This document shows positions 32,335 through 43,261 of a stretch of 64,000 bases of DNA, in pieces. A model generated the notes under the pieces. That model saw only the letters and a program-made list of their open reading frames with translations, was not told the DNA's origin and ran no database searches. Made by a program: the position numbers and the translations under genes. This DNA is from Pictodentalium vernedei (taxonomy: Eukaryota > Mollusca > Scaphopoda > Dentaliida > Dentaliidae): the NCBI GenBank assembly GCA_031216915.1, contig CM062289.1:63309741-63373740 (forward strand). Direction: 5' to 3'. Every line of letters begins with the position of its first letter. Position 1 is the first letter of the stretch.

Positions 32335-34160
32335 CCACATGGCCTGAAGCGCTCATCTTGAACAGAACACAATTTAAACAGAGTCCAAGAATGAGTCTAC
32401 ATTAAGCAAGCCATCTCCATAGGCTACACTGTCAATCCTTGAGTCCCTCAGGAGTGAGAAAATAATCTGGGCATCATGCCTTTTCTTCAGTTGATCATAA
32501 AGTAAAATGTAGAGCTCCCATATGAAGCCCCTTGATACAACCTATGTGGATTAATCTTAGTTACACACCTCTAGAGGGTACTGAATACAATTTTTTTAAT
32601 TCTTCAGCAAAATGGCCAATTCCGGCTCCCATAGAGAGCCCAAATATTAACCCAGGCTCTTGATTTGAACACAGTTGAATCTGACTTCCCTGGAGATGTT
32701 GTGTACCGAATATGAAAGCATTCTGACTGTTGGATCTGAAGAAGAGAAATTGTAAAGAACATTCTTCGAATTGCTCTCAGTTAAAATTTGGTTAAGTTTC
32801 ATGTTCCCATATGGAGCCCAAATATTAACCTAGGCACTCGAACTGAACAACCTGAAATCTGACCCCCCCCCCCCCCCCCCTAGAGATGTTGTATACCAAA
32901 TATGAAAGCATTCCGACTGGTGGATCTGAAGAAGAAGATTTTTAAAGAAATTTCCTCATATTGCACTAAGTAAAAATTTGGGCTACCATAGTGAGCCCAA
33001 ATATGTATCTAGGGATCTGATTTGAACAAACTTGAATCTGACCCCCTCAGAGATGTTGCATACCAAATATCAAAGCATTCTGATTGGTGGATCTGAAGAA
33101 GATTTTTTTAAATTACCCTCCATATTGAACAAAGATAAAATTTGGGCTTCCGTAGGAAGCCCAAATATTAACCTAGGGACTTGGTTTGAACAATCTTGAA
33201 TCTGACCCTCATAACAATGATGTATACCAAACATTAAAAGATTCTGACTGGTGGCTATGAAGAAGAAGATTTTTAAAGAATATTCCCCATATTACCCTAT
33301 GCTAAAACTTCGGGCTCCTGTAGAGAGCCCAAATATGAACCAATGAGCTTTAGTTCAACAAACTTTTATCTCCCCCCCCCCACCCCCCATGAGTGCTGTA
33401 CACCAAATATCAAAAGATTCTGATGATTGGTTCTGGAGAAAAGATTTTTTAAAATTTTTGCAAATATGCTGACTCAGCATTTTTTCGATGTCCATAACAG
33501 AACAGCCTAACATAACCGATGGCAATTTTTTTTTTTACCATGCAATGCTACTGGTCCTAAGGATACTTCATACCAAATAACAGCTCTCTGTTCCGTGTGG
33601 TTTGGGAAATATGGGCGTTTGAAAATATTTCTATCTTTAGCTCCCAGGGTTCCCATGGGGATGCGGGAATTTTTTTTTTTAATTTTTTTTTTGCATGGGT
33701 CAAGTACTTATGAGCCAATAATACCAAAAACCAAATTTGGTTCATACCGGACCATCGGTTCAGAAAATAGAAATTTTGGGCGGGGCCAAAAATCTTACCC
33801 TTCCTAATAAAGTTCCTATTACAAAGCCAAATATTACTTCACGAACTTCGTTTGAACAAATTGATTCTACACCTCATATGGAAGCTCTATAGCAAATATC
33901 AAGTCATTGTACACACTGGTTCTTGAGAAGAAGGTTTCAAAAAATATTTTGGAGCATTTTCTCCCACTCCCTCTCTACGGGGCTGGGCACGTTGAGTTGA
34001 ACAAAAATGAAATGCCCCTTTGGGACCATCACTCACACAAACTTTCAGTTATTTTGGCCCAGTGGCTTTGGAGGAGAAGACCAAAACATGGTGTTGACGG
34101 ACGACGGATGGAGAGTGATGAGATTAGCTCAGCTTGACTTTGTCAAGATGAGCTAAAAAT
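32335..34160. repeat. Dispersed repeat with ~170-bp internal periodicity
   Basis: GAGCCCAAATATTAACCTAGG recurs near 32637, 32818, 32994, 33160 and 33327, each followed by TGTATACCAAATATSAAAGC and a GGATCTGAAGAAGA block. The left end reads AGAGGCTCCACATGGCCTGA. The right end has AGCTCAGCTTGACTTTGTCA, then AAGATGAGCT (a short palindrome). I recall similar long repeats in bivalve genomes. There is no coding domain, and poly-C runs lie at about 32864-32881 and 33372-33389. Confidence 0.7.
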
Positions 34161-34228
34161 CTTTTAGTAGAGAAAGTCTCAACTTAAAGATCTTTACAGA
34201 ACTTATAGACGACTAAATCCGTGGATTT

Positions 34229-34258
34229 CGTTGGTCGAGGGACGTTTGGGGTGTTATA
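34229..34258 (-). repeat. Right inverted copy of TATAACACCTCAAACGTCCC
   Basis: GGGACGTTTGGGGTGTTATA here is the inverse, with one mismatch, of 31728-31747. Together they may delimit an element of about 2.5 kb that contains the Crypton fragment. Confidence 0.55.
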
Positions 34259-34419
34259 ATAACAACCAGTCATTCCAGTTTCTATTGTTTGATCTCCCCC
34301 ATTGTGTTCTGAACAAAAGTGTGTATGAATCAATAGTCAATACAGAAGTATTCTACTGTTCCATTCTTGGTTTATTGTCTTGCTGTGGAATTGTATCTGC
34401 TGTGTAGTAACAATTATTT

Positions 34420-35040
34420 ATGGAAACAGGATTTCCCGACAAAAACACTGACACTGACATTAATCCTTCAACCAAACGATTAAGAGGCGACTTATCACCC
34501 TGTTCTCCCATATCTCCTTCTGATATACAAGAATCTAAGAAGGTCAAAAGTAAAAAAGCAGCTTCAGCTGCCTGGCCTGGATCTTTGTACGATATTTCCG
34601 AAAGTGTCAGTGAAACAGACTCTACTGAAGAGAAAATTATGGATGAACAGCAGGAGCAGGAAAGCTCACTTGTGGAAAGCTTGATAAAAGCCTTGATTAA
34701 CCCCAGGGTTCAACATATTTTAAACACCACAATTAAAAAGAATATGATACAGTACGTTAGTAAACTGGAAGATAAGATCAGTGTTTTGGAGGCTAAAGTT
34801 CATGACAGAGATTGTGAAATCCAACGGCTCTCAGATGAGCTCAACGATCTCCAACAGTGTGAAAGACGTACAAATCTTCAACTCAGTGGCGTGAGTGAAA
34901 CACCCGGCGGAAACACGGACTCCAAAGTTATTGAAACAGCCAAGTCTATTGGTGTTGACCTGAGTCTCTCGGACATTTGCAGAAGTCACAGACTTGGTCG
35001 AACGCCAGAAGTCTCAAGCGTCTCAGGCATCTGCATTGCC
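34420..35040 (+). pseudogene. LINE ORF1-like protein, 3' truncated
   Basis: Acidic Ser-rich N-terminus (NPSTKRLRGD...SPCSPISPSD), a coiled coil at residues about 110-150 (KLEDKISVLEAKVHDRDCEI), then NLQLSGVSE, ETAKSIGVDL and DICRSHRLGR. The order coiled coil, R-N-L-x-I-x-G and SHR-x-GR is that of ORF1 proteins of several non-LTR retrotransposons, which bind the element RNA. The frame shifts after HRLGR (the continuation ERQKSQASQAS fits the usual Ser/Gln linker better in another frame), and the 57-bp satellite begins at about 35040. No endonuclease or reverse transcriptase is present. Confidence 0.7.
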
Positions 35041-36349
35041 TCAACCCATGGATATGTTAAACATAAAGGTTTTTTTTAACACAATTATTAGGAGCGATTT
35101 CATACAATGGGTATATAAAACAGATGGATTTTTACATGTGTATATATATAAGGAGCGATTTCAATCAATGGGTACAAGAAAGATAGGGTTTTTTACATAT
35201 AATTATAAGGGATGATTTTATACAATAGGTATATGAGACATAAGAGTTGTTTTACATATATTTATAAGGAGCGACTTCAAACATAGGGTATTTGAAACAT
35301 AAGGCATTTTGTACACATATTTATAAGGAGTGACTTCATACAATGGGTATATGAAACATTAGGGGTTGTTGACACATTTGAAGAGCAAATTTCATATAAT
35401 GAGTATATGAAACATGTGTTTTTTTACATACAGTACGTGGAGAGTAGATTGTAACTAAATCACCCGCGGAGTGGAGATATCACCCAAGCTATAACTTTCA
35501 AATTTTGTACACATCGACAAAAACACAAGCAATGTTTCAGCCAATGGACCTCCGGGTTTAGCCCGGAGGTCCATTGGCTGAAACTTTGCTTGTGCTGGTT
35601 ATGCTTTGCAAAAATTTGCAATTATTGCTCGGGTGGAATCTCCACTCTGCGGGTGATTTAGTGATAATACACCCTCCACGTACTGTATATTTATAACGAG
35701 CAATTTCATACAGTCTATATATGAGACATGAGGGTTTTTATATTATATTTATAAGGTGTGATTGCCAACAAAGGGTATATAAAATATAAGGGTTTTTAAC
35801 ATATATTTATAAGGGACAATTCCATTCAAAGGGTACCTGGAATATAAGGGTTTTTTTTACATATATTTATGAGGAGCGATTTTATGCAATGGGCATATGA
35901 AATAGAATGGTGTTTACATATATTTATGAGGAGCGATTTCATACAACTGGTATATAAAATATTTTGGGTAATTTCATACAATGGAGTACAGGAAATATAA
36001 GTGTTTTTACAAATATTTATAAGAGGAGATTTCATACAATGGGTACATGAAACATTATGGTTGTTTTACCTATATTTATAAGAGATGATTTCATACAATG
36101 AGTTTATGAATCATGAGGGTTTTTTCATATTTATAAGGGTCGATTTCATACAATGGTATATGACACATAGGGATTTTTTACAAAAATTTATAAGAGGCGT
36201 TTCATACAAGGGTGTATGAAACATAAGGGTTTTTATGTATATTTATAAGGAGCGATTTTGTACAGTGGGTATATGAACGATAAGGGTTTTTATTTACCTA
36301 AGGGCGATTACATACAATGGATATATGAAACAACTTTTTTTTACAGATA
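35041..36349 (+). repeat. 57-bp satellite array, left part
   Basis: Unit about 56-58 bp: TTATAAGGAGCGATTTCATA + CAATGGGTATATGAAACATA + AGGGTTTTTACATATA. About 18 degenerate copies. Interrupted by a MITE (35431-35685) and by Tc1-C (from 36350). Confidence 0.85.
35431..35685. mobile_element. 255-bp palindromic MITE with TA target
   Basis: Begins CAGTACGTGGAGAGTAGATT and ends with the inverse of CAGTACGTGGAGGGTGTATT, flanked by TA on each side. The centre is the hairpin GCCAATGGACCTCCGGG...CCCGGAGGTCCATTGGC. Flanks rejoin to a normal satellite unit. Probably mobilised by a Tc1/mariner transposase. Confidence 0.85.
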
Positions 36350-37933
36350 CTATTTAAAAAAAAGTAGGGGATATTTGAGATATATGAAGAAATATATTTT
36401 TATTTTCATCAAAAAGACAGTTGAGGCATTACATTGTGACATCTGGTGAATGATTTCAGCGATAGATGAGTGTCTAACAGGTGCACTGACTGAGCTGTAG
36501 AAGACGTGGACCGTCAGTCAGATAATTTACCACATTCAGTCCAAGACCTCAATACCTTGTAAATCCTCCTCGGTTCGCGAGACAAGCGCGGATCCGACGT
36601 GGCATACTCCTCACCAGACGTCCAATGTCAGCTTGACTGATGTTATTCCATTCTTCTTGCAGTGCAGCAGCGAGTTCATGGACATTGGTGGTGAATGTTG
36701 GCGTTGTTGTTCGCGCCTGCAAAGCATATCCCAGACGTGCTCGACTGGTGAAAAGTCTGGACTTGGCGCTGGCCAAGGGGGTGTAGTGATCTCCCGCAGG
36801 AACACTGTTCGACACAGGCCCCGTGTGCTCTTGTATTGTCATCTTGGAAACAGACTCGACGCCCGTGACGTCGCGCAAATGGCACCACATGAGCTGTTAA
36901 CATGTTGTCACGTAGTACTGCCCTGTGACACGCTCGCTCTTGAATGGCATGTAATGCTGTTCTGCTTGTCATGGTTAAGCCTTTCCACACCATAACCGAT
37001 CAACCACCAAAACAATCGTGCTGCCTAACGGTTACGTCATGGAATCGTTCGTTCAGCCGCCGCCGCCGCCGCCGCCGCCGCCGTCAAATTCTGTTGGAAG
37101 TCGAAAGTGAACCACGATTCATCGAAAAACATGACGTTGCTCCATCGACGATAGTCCCAGCTCTGTCGTGCTCCACACCAATTATGCCTTGCTGCGATTT
37201 GACGTTCAGTCAAACGTAGAATTATTCGAGGTCGTCGTGCGTACAAATTCCAGCCGTGTAGGCGATTTCGAATAGTCTGACATCTGACTGGCACATCTGT
37301 CGATCGGTGCAGCTGCTGTCCAATTTCTGAGGCACTTTGATCAAGTTCGATGGCGGTTACGTAATGCTGTGGCTCGGATGAAACGATCCTGATAAGCAGT
37401 TGCCGCTCTTGGACGACCTGGACCTGTCATCAACATTGTTTGTCTGACGATAGCGTAACTACAACCTGCTGATCACCGATTAGGTAACGTTGAGAATTTG
37501 AGCCACTGGAGTCTGTCTGTTGCCAGTTTCCAACATGCCAAAGCACGTAAACGTTCGTCACGTAGGAACCATAAGGTTCTGTCTTCCGGTGGAAGATAGA
37601 ACCTTATAGTTCTCACACGACGACGTGTCAGTCTTCGCATACCTCAAAAGTTACGTTTCGGCCAGAAACTATTGATGGTAGAGTTTATACCAAGAAACGA
37701 ACGATGAGACCCCAGAAAAAGCCTGTCCAGTACAAATGAAAATTCAAAACGTACCCCACAGACATTAACGCGGCGTTCGTGCGAAAAACCTGCACGAAGT
37801 TTTCGTGGGCCGGTGACATTCATGATCCACACTAAACTTGGTAACATATTGATGTGTCTACTCATGATGCGTATCCAATACCATATTCCGAATATATCAA
37901 CATCAGTTTGGATATCCCCTACTTTTTGAATAG
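36350..37933 (-). mobile_element. Tc1-like element (Tc1-C) inside the 57-bp satellite
   Basis: 1584 bp with inverted ends CTATTTAAAAAAAAGTAGGG (left) and CTATTCAAAAAGTAGGGGAT (right, reverse complement), flanked by TA at 36348-36349 and 37934-37935. The satellite continues on both sides. The transposase is on the minus strand and dead. Confidence 0.82.
36549..37450 (-). pseudogene. Tc1-family transposase, frameshifted, with CGG expansion
   Basis: Minus-strand pieces in order: GRPRAATAYQDRFIRATALR (near 37420), VRCQTIRNRLHGWNLYARRP, RRWSNVMFFDESWFTF (first Asp), MVWKGL, VCFQDDNTRAH (second Asp), FSPVEHVWD (Glu) and a C-terminus ending GGFTRY. The pieces lie in at least three frames. The place where relatives read RRRNERY is here nine CGG codons followed by LNERF (37056-37083). 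A hairpin around GGTTCTGTCTTCCGG lies at 37569-37605, between the gene and the right end. Confidence 0.82.
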
Positions 37934-38110
37934 TATATTTGTAAGGGGCGATTTCATACAATGGATATGTGAAACGTTAGGGTTTTTACATATATTTATA
38001 AGGGGTGAATTTCAAACTATGGGTACATGAATCAGAAGTGTTTTTACACATATTCATCAGGAGCGATTTTATACAATGGATATATGTGACATAAGGGGTT
38101 TTATTACACG
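37934..38110 (+). repeat. 57-bp satellite array, right part
   Basis: About three further units (AAGGGGCGATTTCATACAAT and similar) continuing the array cut by Tc1-C. Confidence 0.8.
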
Positions 38111-38421
38111 TCCATTAAACTTTAAACCCTTGTATTCAACGAAATCGCCGCTCTGCCATTAATGTTTCTGTATCCTATTCCACTCGTGAAGTACAAGTCG
38201 GAACTTTTTTTCCCAGCACCGTTTATACTAGTTCCTTTCCCATCGACTCATTAGTTTGGCTTCAAAAAGTTTCCAAATTCGTTTTACAATTATCGATCGC
38301 CTGCCGCGTAGTGTGAAAATGAAATCGTCCAAACCAAAATAAAGTTGGTTCACAAAAAATAAGTTAACAAAAAATGAGATAATATTTAAAAAAAAAAACA
38401 CAATCATTTCCAACCACAACA

Positions 38422-38720
38422 TTACAACCACAACATTAACCCCGTCCCGTAGTAGCCGTCTCGTTTGTGGATCACGTTGTATCTAAACTGGTCAACTTTA
38501 TTTCGGTAAAACTTCGGACATCTTGACATGCTTCGAACATCTTTTAAAAAAGTTTCTCCCAGCTGTTTTGCAAATCTGCCCAAATTTGTACTCATATTTT
38601 TACTACCAGTTATAGCCACCAAATGGTTTGGCGTGAATGGACACCAGTCGCAGAGAAACAGCGATACAAATTGCAACAAACACGCCCTGCAGAAAAGATA
38701 ACGAATGTAATTTAGACTGG
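38422..38720 (-). other. Possible 3' exon of unknown gene
   Basis: A good acceptor (TTATCTTTTCTGCAG, about 38705-38691) precedes two competing frames: one short, reading GVFVAICIAVSLRLVSIHAK, with a membrane-like stretch and a stop, and one longer, containing NLGRFAKQLGETFLKDVR. I recognise neither. Could equally be chance. Confidence 0.15.
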
Positions 38721-38861
38721 TTTCCAAAAGGTTGTTTTGATTTTTGATCGATCCATTTGATCAGTACAACTTCAAACAAAAACGGACACTTCACCTTTGG
38801 GTTTAAACATGAGAATTAAAATTTGTTTATTTAAATGAATTTTAATGCATGGGATGTGTAA

Positions 38862-39031
38862 TAAACACAGAACGCAATGCGTGTTTGAATCGGTGGGCTT
38901 TTTACATAACTCATTGAAATGGCGCAGTCATATTTTGCTCGAGCCTACGGCTCTCTCGAAATATGACTACACCATTCTAACTCGTTATGTAAAACACCCA
39001 CCCATTCAAACACACATCGCTTTCTGTATAT
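38862..39031. mobile_element. 170-bp palindromic MITE
   Basis: ACAGAACGCAATGCGTGTTT at the left, inverse of ACAGAAAGCGATGTGTGTTT at the right. The arms are about 75 bp and about 88% similar by eye, with apex GAGCCTACGGCTC. Inner arms contain CAGTCATATTT. Confidence 0.75.
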
Positions 39032-39689
39032 TTACATCATGAAACTGAATGTGTTTTCGTTAATTGGTCAATTTTGTCCAAATTAACCACTTTTTAGAGA
39101 AGGTGTTGACGTTCGTGCGATCAGCAGTTTCTTCCAACGGGCAACAAACATTTTTGACAGACATGGGGTGGTCGCCCCCCCCCCCCCCCCCCCCCCCCCC
39201 CCGCCACACACACACTAGCTTTGGGCCTGATATCAAACAAATTCTTCCGAATTTCGGTGGGGTGAGAAACTTGAAACTTCTTACCCACCCCAATAATAGG
39301 CTCTGGCCCTGAATGTACCATCCCTTCCAAGAATGTGATTTAGAAATCCCATGAGTTGTTTAGCATAGCTACAATTCGTTAAAATGGACGAATCTGACTA
39401 AGAACTTTTTGTCTTGCTTGAAAAGCAGTGAAAAAATTCGGATGATTGAAGTTAAGAGCGACGGTCAACATTATTAATAAACTTGATTTTTCTTACCTCT
39501 CCGGTGGATTCCAAGCCATTGTTGTATTGCTACCCGTCTGTACAGGGTGCACGTCATACCTTTTAGAACATACATGAGATAAAATCACAGGTAAACGTGA
39601 CAGAGACATTATTGTTCAATCAATATCTGAAAAACAAGAAAATACAGCAGTGCTGTGCAAAAAAGGACGATGAAAATATGCCAATGTAG
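39032..39689. other. Interval without recognised gene
   Basis: Includes a poly-C run of about 30 (39174-39202) followed by CACACA. Open frames across it are Pro- or Gly-run artefacts. Confidence 0.6.
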
Positions 39690-40995
39690 TTTTACTGAAA
39701 AGACGTGACGTCAACATTGACCTGTATGTTTTTATTCGCAATGCATTTTGGGTCCGTATACCGAATTTGGTCAAAATCGGTCCAGTAGTTAGCCCGTTGC
39801 TAAGGTGGCGCTCTGGTTGATAGGGAAGTCACGTGACGTCAACATTGACCTATCTGTTTTCATTTGCAATGCATTTTGGGTCCGAATTTTATCAAAGTCG
39901 GCCCAGTAGTTAGCCCGTTGCTAAGGGGGCGCTCTGGTTGCTAGGGAAGTCACGTGACGTCAACATTGATCTGTCTGTTTTCATTTGCAAAACATTTTGG
40001 GTCCGTATACCGAATTTGGTCAAAATCGGTCCAGTAGTTAGCCCGTTACTAAGGGGAAGCTCTGGTTGCTAGGGAAGTCACGTGATGTCAACATTGACCT
40101 GCATGTTTTTATTTGCAATACATTTTGGGTCCGTATACCGAATTTGGTCAAAATCGGCCTAGTAGTTAGCCCGTTGCTAAGGTGGCGCTCTGGTTGCTAG
40201 GGAAGTCACGTGACGTCAACATTTATCTGTCTGTTTTCATTTGCAAAGCATTTGGGGTCCGTATACCGAATTTGGTCAAAATCGGGCCAGTAATTAGCCC
40301 GTTGCTAAGGTGGCGCTCTGGTTGCTAGGGAAGTCACGTGACGTCAACATTGACCTATCTGTTTTCATTTGCAACGCATTTTGGGTCAGTACACCGAATC
40401 TGGTCTAAATCGGCCCAGTAGTAGCCCGTTGCTAAGGGGCGTTCTGGTTGCTAGGGAAGTCATGTGACGTCAACATTGATCTGTCTGTTTTCATTTGCAA
40501 TGAATTTTGGGCCCGGATACTGAATTTGGTCAAAATCGGCCCAGTAGTTAGCCCGTTGCTAAGGGGCGCTCTGGTTGCTATGGAAGTCACGTGACGTCAT
40601 GATTGATCTGTCTGTTTTCATTTGCAATGCATTTTGGGTCCGTATACCGAATTTGGTCCAAACCAGCCCAGTAGTTACCCCGTTGCTAAGGGTGCACTCT
40701 GGTTGCTAGGGAAGTCACGAGACGTCAACATTGATCTGTCTATTTTTATTTGCAATGCATTTTGGGTCCGCATACCGAATTTGGTCAAAATCGGCCCAGT
40801 AGTTAGCCCGTTGCTAAGGGGACGCTGTGGTTGCTAGGGAAGTCACGTGGCGACACCATTGACCTGTCTGTTTTCGTTTGCAATGCATGTTGGGTCCATA
40901 TATCAAAATTGGTCAAAATTGGCCCAGTAGTTTGCCCGTTGCTAGGGGCGTGCTTTACTTGCTATGGTCGTCACGTGACATAATCAGTGACCCAT
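39690..40995 (+). repeat. Tandem ~120-130-bp repeat carrying CACGTGACGTCA
   Basis: About ten units. Each has GGGAAGTCACGTGACGTCAA, CATTTGCAATGCATTTTGGG, CCGAATTTGGTCAAAATCGG and TAGCCCGTTGCTAAGG. CACGTGACGTCA, an E-box overlapping a CRE, is exact in units at about 39830, 39950, 40207, 40335 and 40588 and altered by one or two bases in the rest. The frames are short and not coding. Confidence 0.9.
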
Positions 40996-41007
40996 TAACC
41001 TCACTCG

Positions 41008-41011
41008 CCCC

Positions 41012-41042
<31 letters not shown>

Positions 41043-41045
41043 ACT
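41008..41045 (+). repeat. Poly-C followed by (CA)n
   Basis: About 20 C, then CACACACACACACACA. The same pairing of poly-C with CA repeats occurs near 39202, 47990 and 49084. Confidence 0.85.
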
Positions 41046-41256
41046 CAATATATAGGGGTCCCTTGACCCTATGAGGGTGAAAGGAATGGTGGAGAGCCAT
41101 CACTTGTTCTTGCGACCGAGTATCCTTGAAAAAATGTAACCTTATTTGTCCCCGGTTCCTTTGGGGAAAATCCCTAAAAGTTTAATCAGCCAGAGTCATT
41201 CTCGTGAAGTCTCATCTCGTTAACTACTTCCTACGTTAAAAAAGTGTGAAATTTGT

Positions 41257-43261
41257 ATAAAGGGTTTCTAGACAATCGCACCCACGGCAACTCGTACCAG
41301 TCAAGTCGTACCCAAAATTGGACGACTCGTACCCATTTTCGGCTGGACAACTCGTACCCACAATTGGACAACTCGTACCCAAGGTTGGACAACTCGTACC
41401 CAGGGCTGGTCAACTTGTACTTGGTGTTTAATTGTATGGGCGAAGGCCGTTAATGGCCTAAGAACTATAGAAGCGGGGTTTTTGCTTTTGTTTCATCCGT
41501 TTAAGGTGCTATAATAGTAATGGAAATCAGTTTACTTTGAAATTCCTTCGCCAGATATTCCATGAATATGAGTGAAATATCCACAAAGTTTACGTCTAAA
41601 TGACGGCTGTGATACACAGAACAGGAAACATATTCATTGGCCGTACTTTGTTGATAGCAGGCACCAGTGGTTCCTGAAAGTCTGCAATCGTATTCGTTCG
41701 AGAACTGGCGTGAATGACACCCCCCCCCCCCCCTCCAACCCCGACACCCGGTTTCTGTGCTTCAGTTTTGGGAAATAGAGTACTGGAAAAAACTAAAATG
41801 CCTCGCATCTAGGCCTAAGCTCTGCAATTTATCAGGGTGAAAACCATAGCCTTCGTCGCATTAACTCTTGCCGTTCCTAATTAATAATGCCACTCTCCAC
41901 CTTTACATTATTTTTCGTGTGGCAAAGTTACATCACTGGTGAGGCGCCACTCCTGTCAGGCGAGAAAGGATTTCATTGTAAATTGAGAGTCCAGCCGGAT
42001 TTTGTACTTGAAGCGTAGCACATTTACCCGCTGGGAAGAAAAACGGCAAACAATGATCAGTGATAGACTGAATCAAGAAGATCGCAAATGATGTTCATTT
42101 TAAAAAAATCTAATTAAAAAGCTCTAATACATCTCTCTCTATATGAGTCCACCAGCTCGCATCAACTGATTTCTGTCGGAAATTTTATGGTCAATACCGA
42201 CACACCTGAAAACTCGACAGTCATTTAATTTAGACTTTCCCGGCAGTGCCAGGTGTGAGATCACGAAGAATTATTTTCTATCGTCTATTACCTTATAGTC
42301 GATTGGTGTTTAATTTTCTTCCAATTATCTGTGCATATTATTATCGCCAATTAAGTTAATCTTCCAGTTGGGAGGTGTGTTTTTCTAACAATTATCTTCC
42401 ATGACAATCATGAAAATTAAATCGTAATTAGCATTTTTGTAAGGTTTGCAATTAGACTATAAATGTGAATAAAAGTGAATCTCTCTCTCTCTCTCTCTCT
42501 TCTCTGTCTCTCTCTCTCTCTCTCTCTGCACCTGACTCTCGTTCCTCGACCGATCGAAACAAAAATTGGCACAGGCCTATATAGATGTAATTTGACCAGG
42601 AAAGGACTTCTGATGGCCACGATCGTGTCCGACATCGCGTTAATCCTTCAACTAATGAAGGGGTGGGTTAGGGTGGGGGAATGAGCCCCGATCGCATCTG
42701 ATTTTGCATTAACCCTGCAACACGTGAACTACTGGGTATGGCTACCAGTACAACAAAATATTACGTAGAAAAACCCTCAGAAGTTTAACGAAGAGCCAAA
42801 GTTTACCCGATTTTGGGGAGGGCGGAGTGGGAAGAGGGGGGGGGGGTCGTCTCCCGTATCTACACCACTGTATTAATATATATTTTAAATATTTCCTGTT
42901 TCCTTCCAATTGCTCTCTTGATGAAATGTCCATACCGGCGAAATTGACTTTCGGCGAAGTCTGTTCAGACTGTTCTGCTGAGATAAATGCTAAAATGGAA
43001 AGTTTAAGCCTTTCTGCACACCCACTGAAAGCGGACACAAATCTTATCAAGTCCTTCAGCCAATATTCGCCTTCGCCCATACAATTAAAGACCAGGTACA
43101 TGTTGACCAACTGTGGGTACGAGTTGTCCAACCTTGGGTACGAGTTGTCCAACTGTGGGTACGAGCTGTCCAGCCGAAATTGGGTACGAGTCGTCCAATT
43201 TTGGGTACGACTTGACTGGTACGAGTTGCCGTGGGTACGATGTTGTCCTGATACCGTATAA
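41257..43261. mobile_element. 2-kb element with ~190-bp terminal inverted repeats (GGACAACTCGTACC type)
   Basis: 41257-41446 and 43070-43261 are inverted copies, over 90% identical by eye. Each arm contains about seven tandem 19-21-bp motifs (GGACAACTCGTACCCAA) pointing inward and ends in AATTGTATGGGCGAAGG. The outer ends are TATAAAGGGTTTC and TATACGGTATC. No transposase is seen inside, so it is non-autonomous. The superfamily is unknown to me. Confidence 0.75.
42479..42528 (+). repeat. (CT)n microsatellite
   Basis: CTCTCTCTC with a TTCTCTGT interruption near 42501. It lies inside the 2-kb inverted-repeat element. Confidence 0.9.

Noticed and set aside
35041..38110. CRISPR-like regular repeats
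   Set aside because: Degenerate head-to-tail satellite units without unique spacers, in a eukaryotic context. The same applies to the 50-, 69- and ~125-bp arrays.
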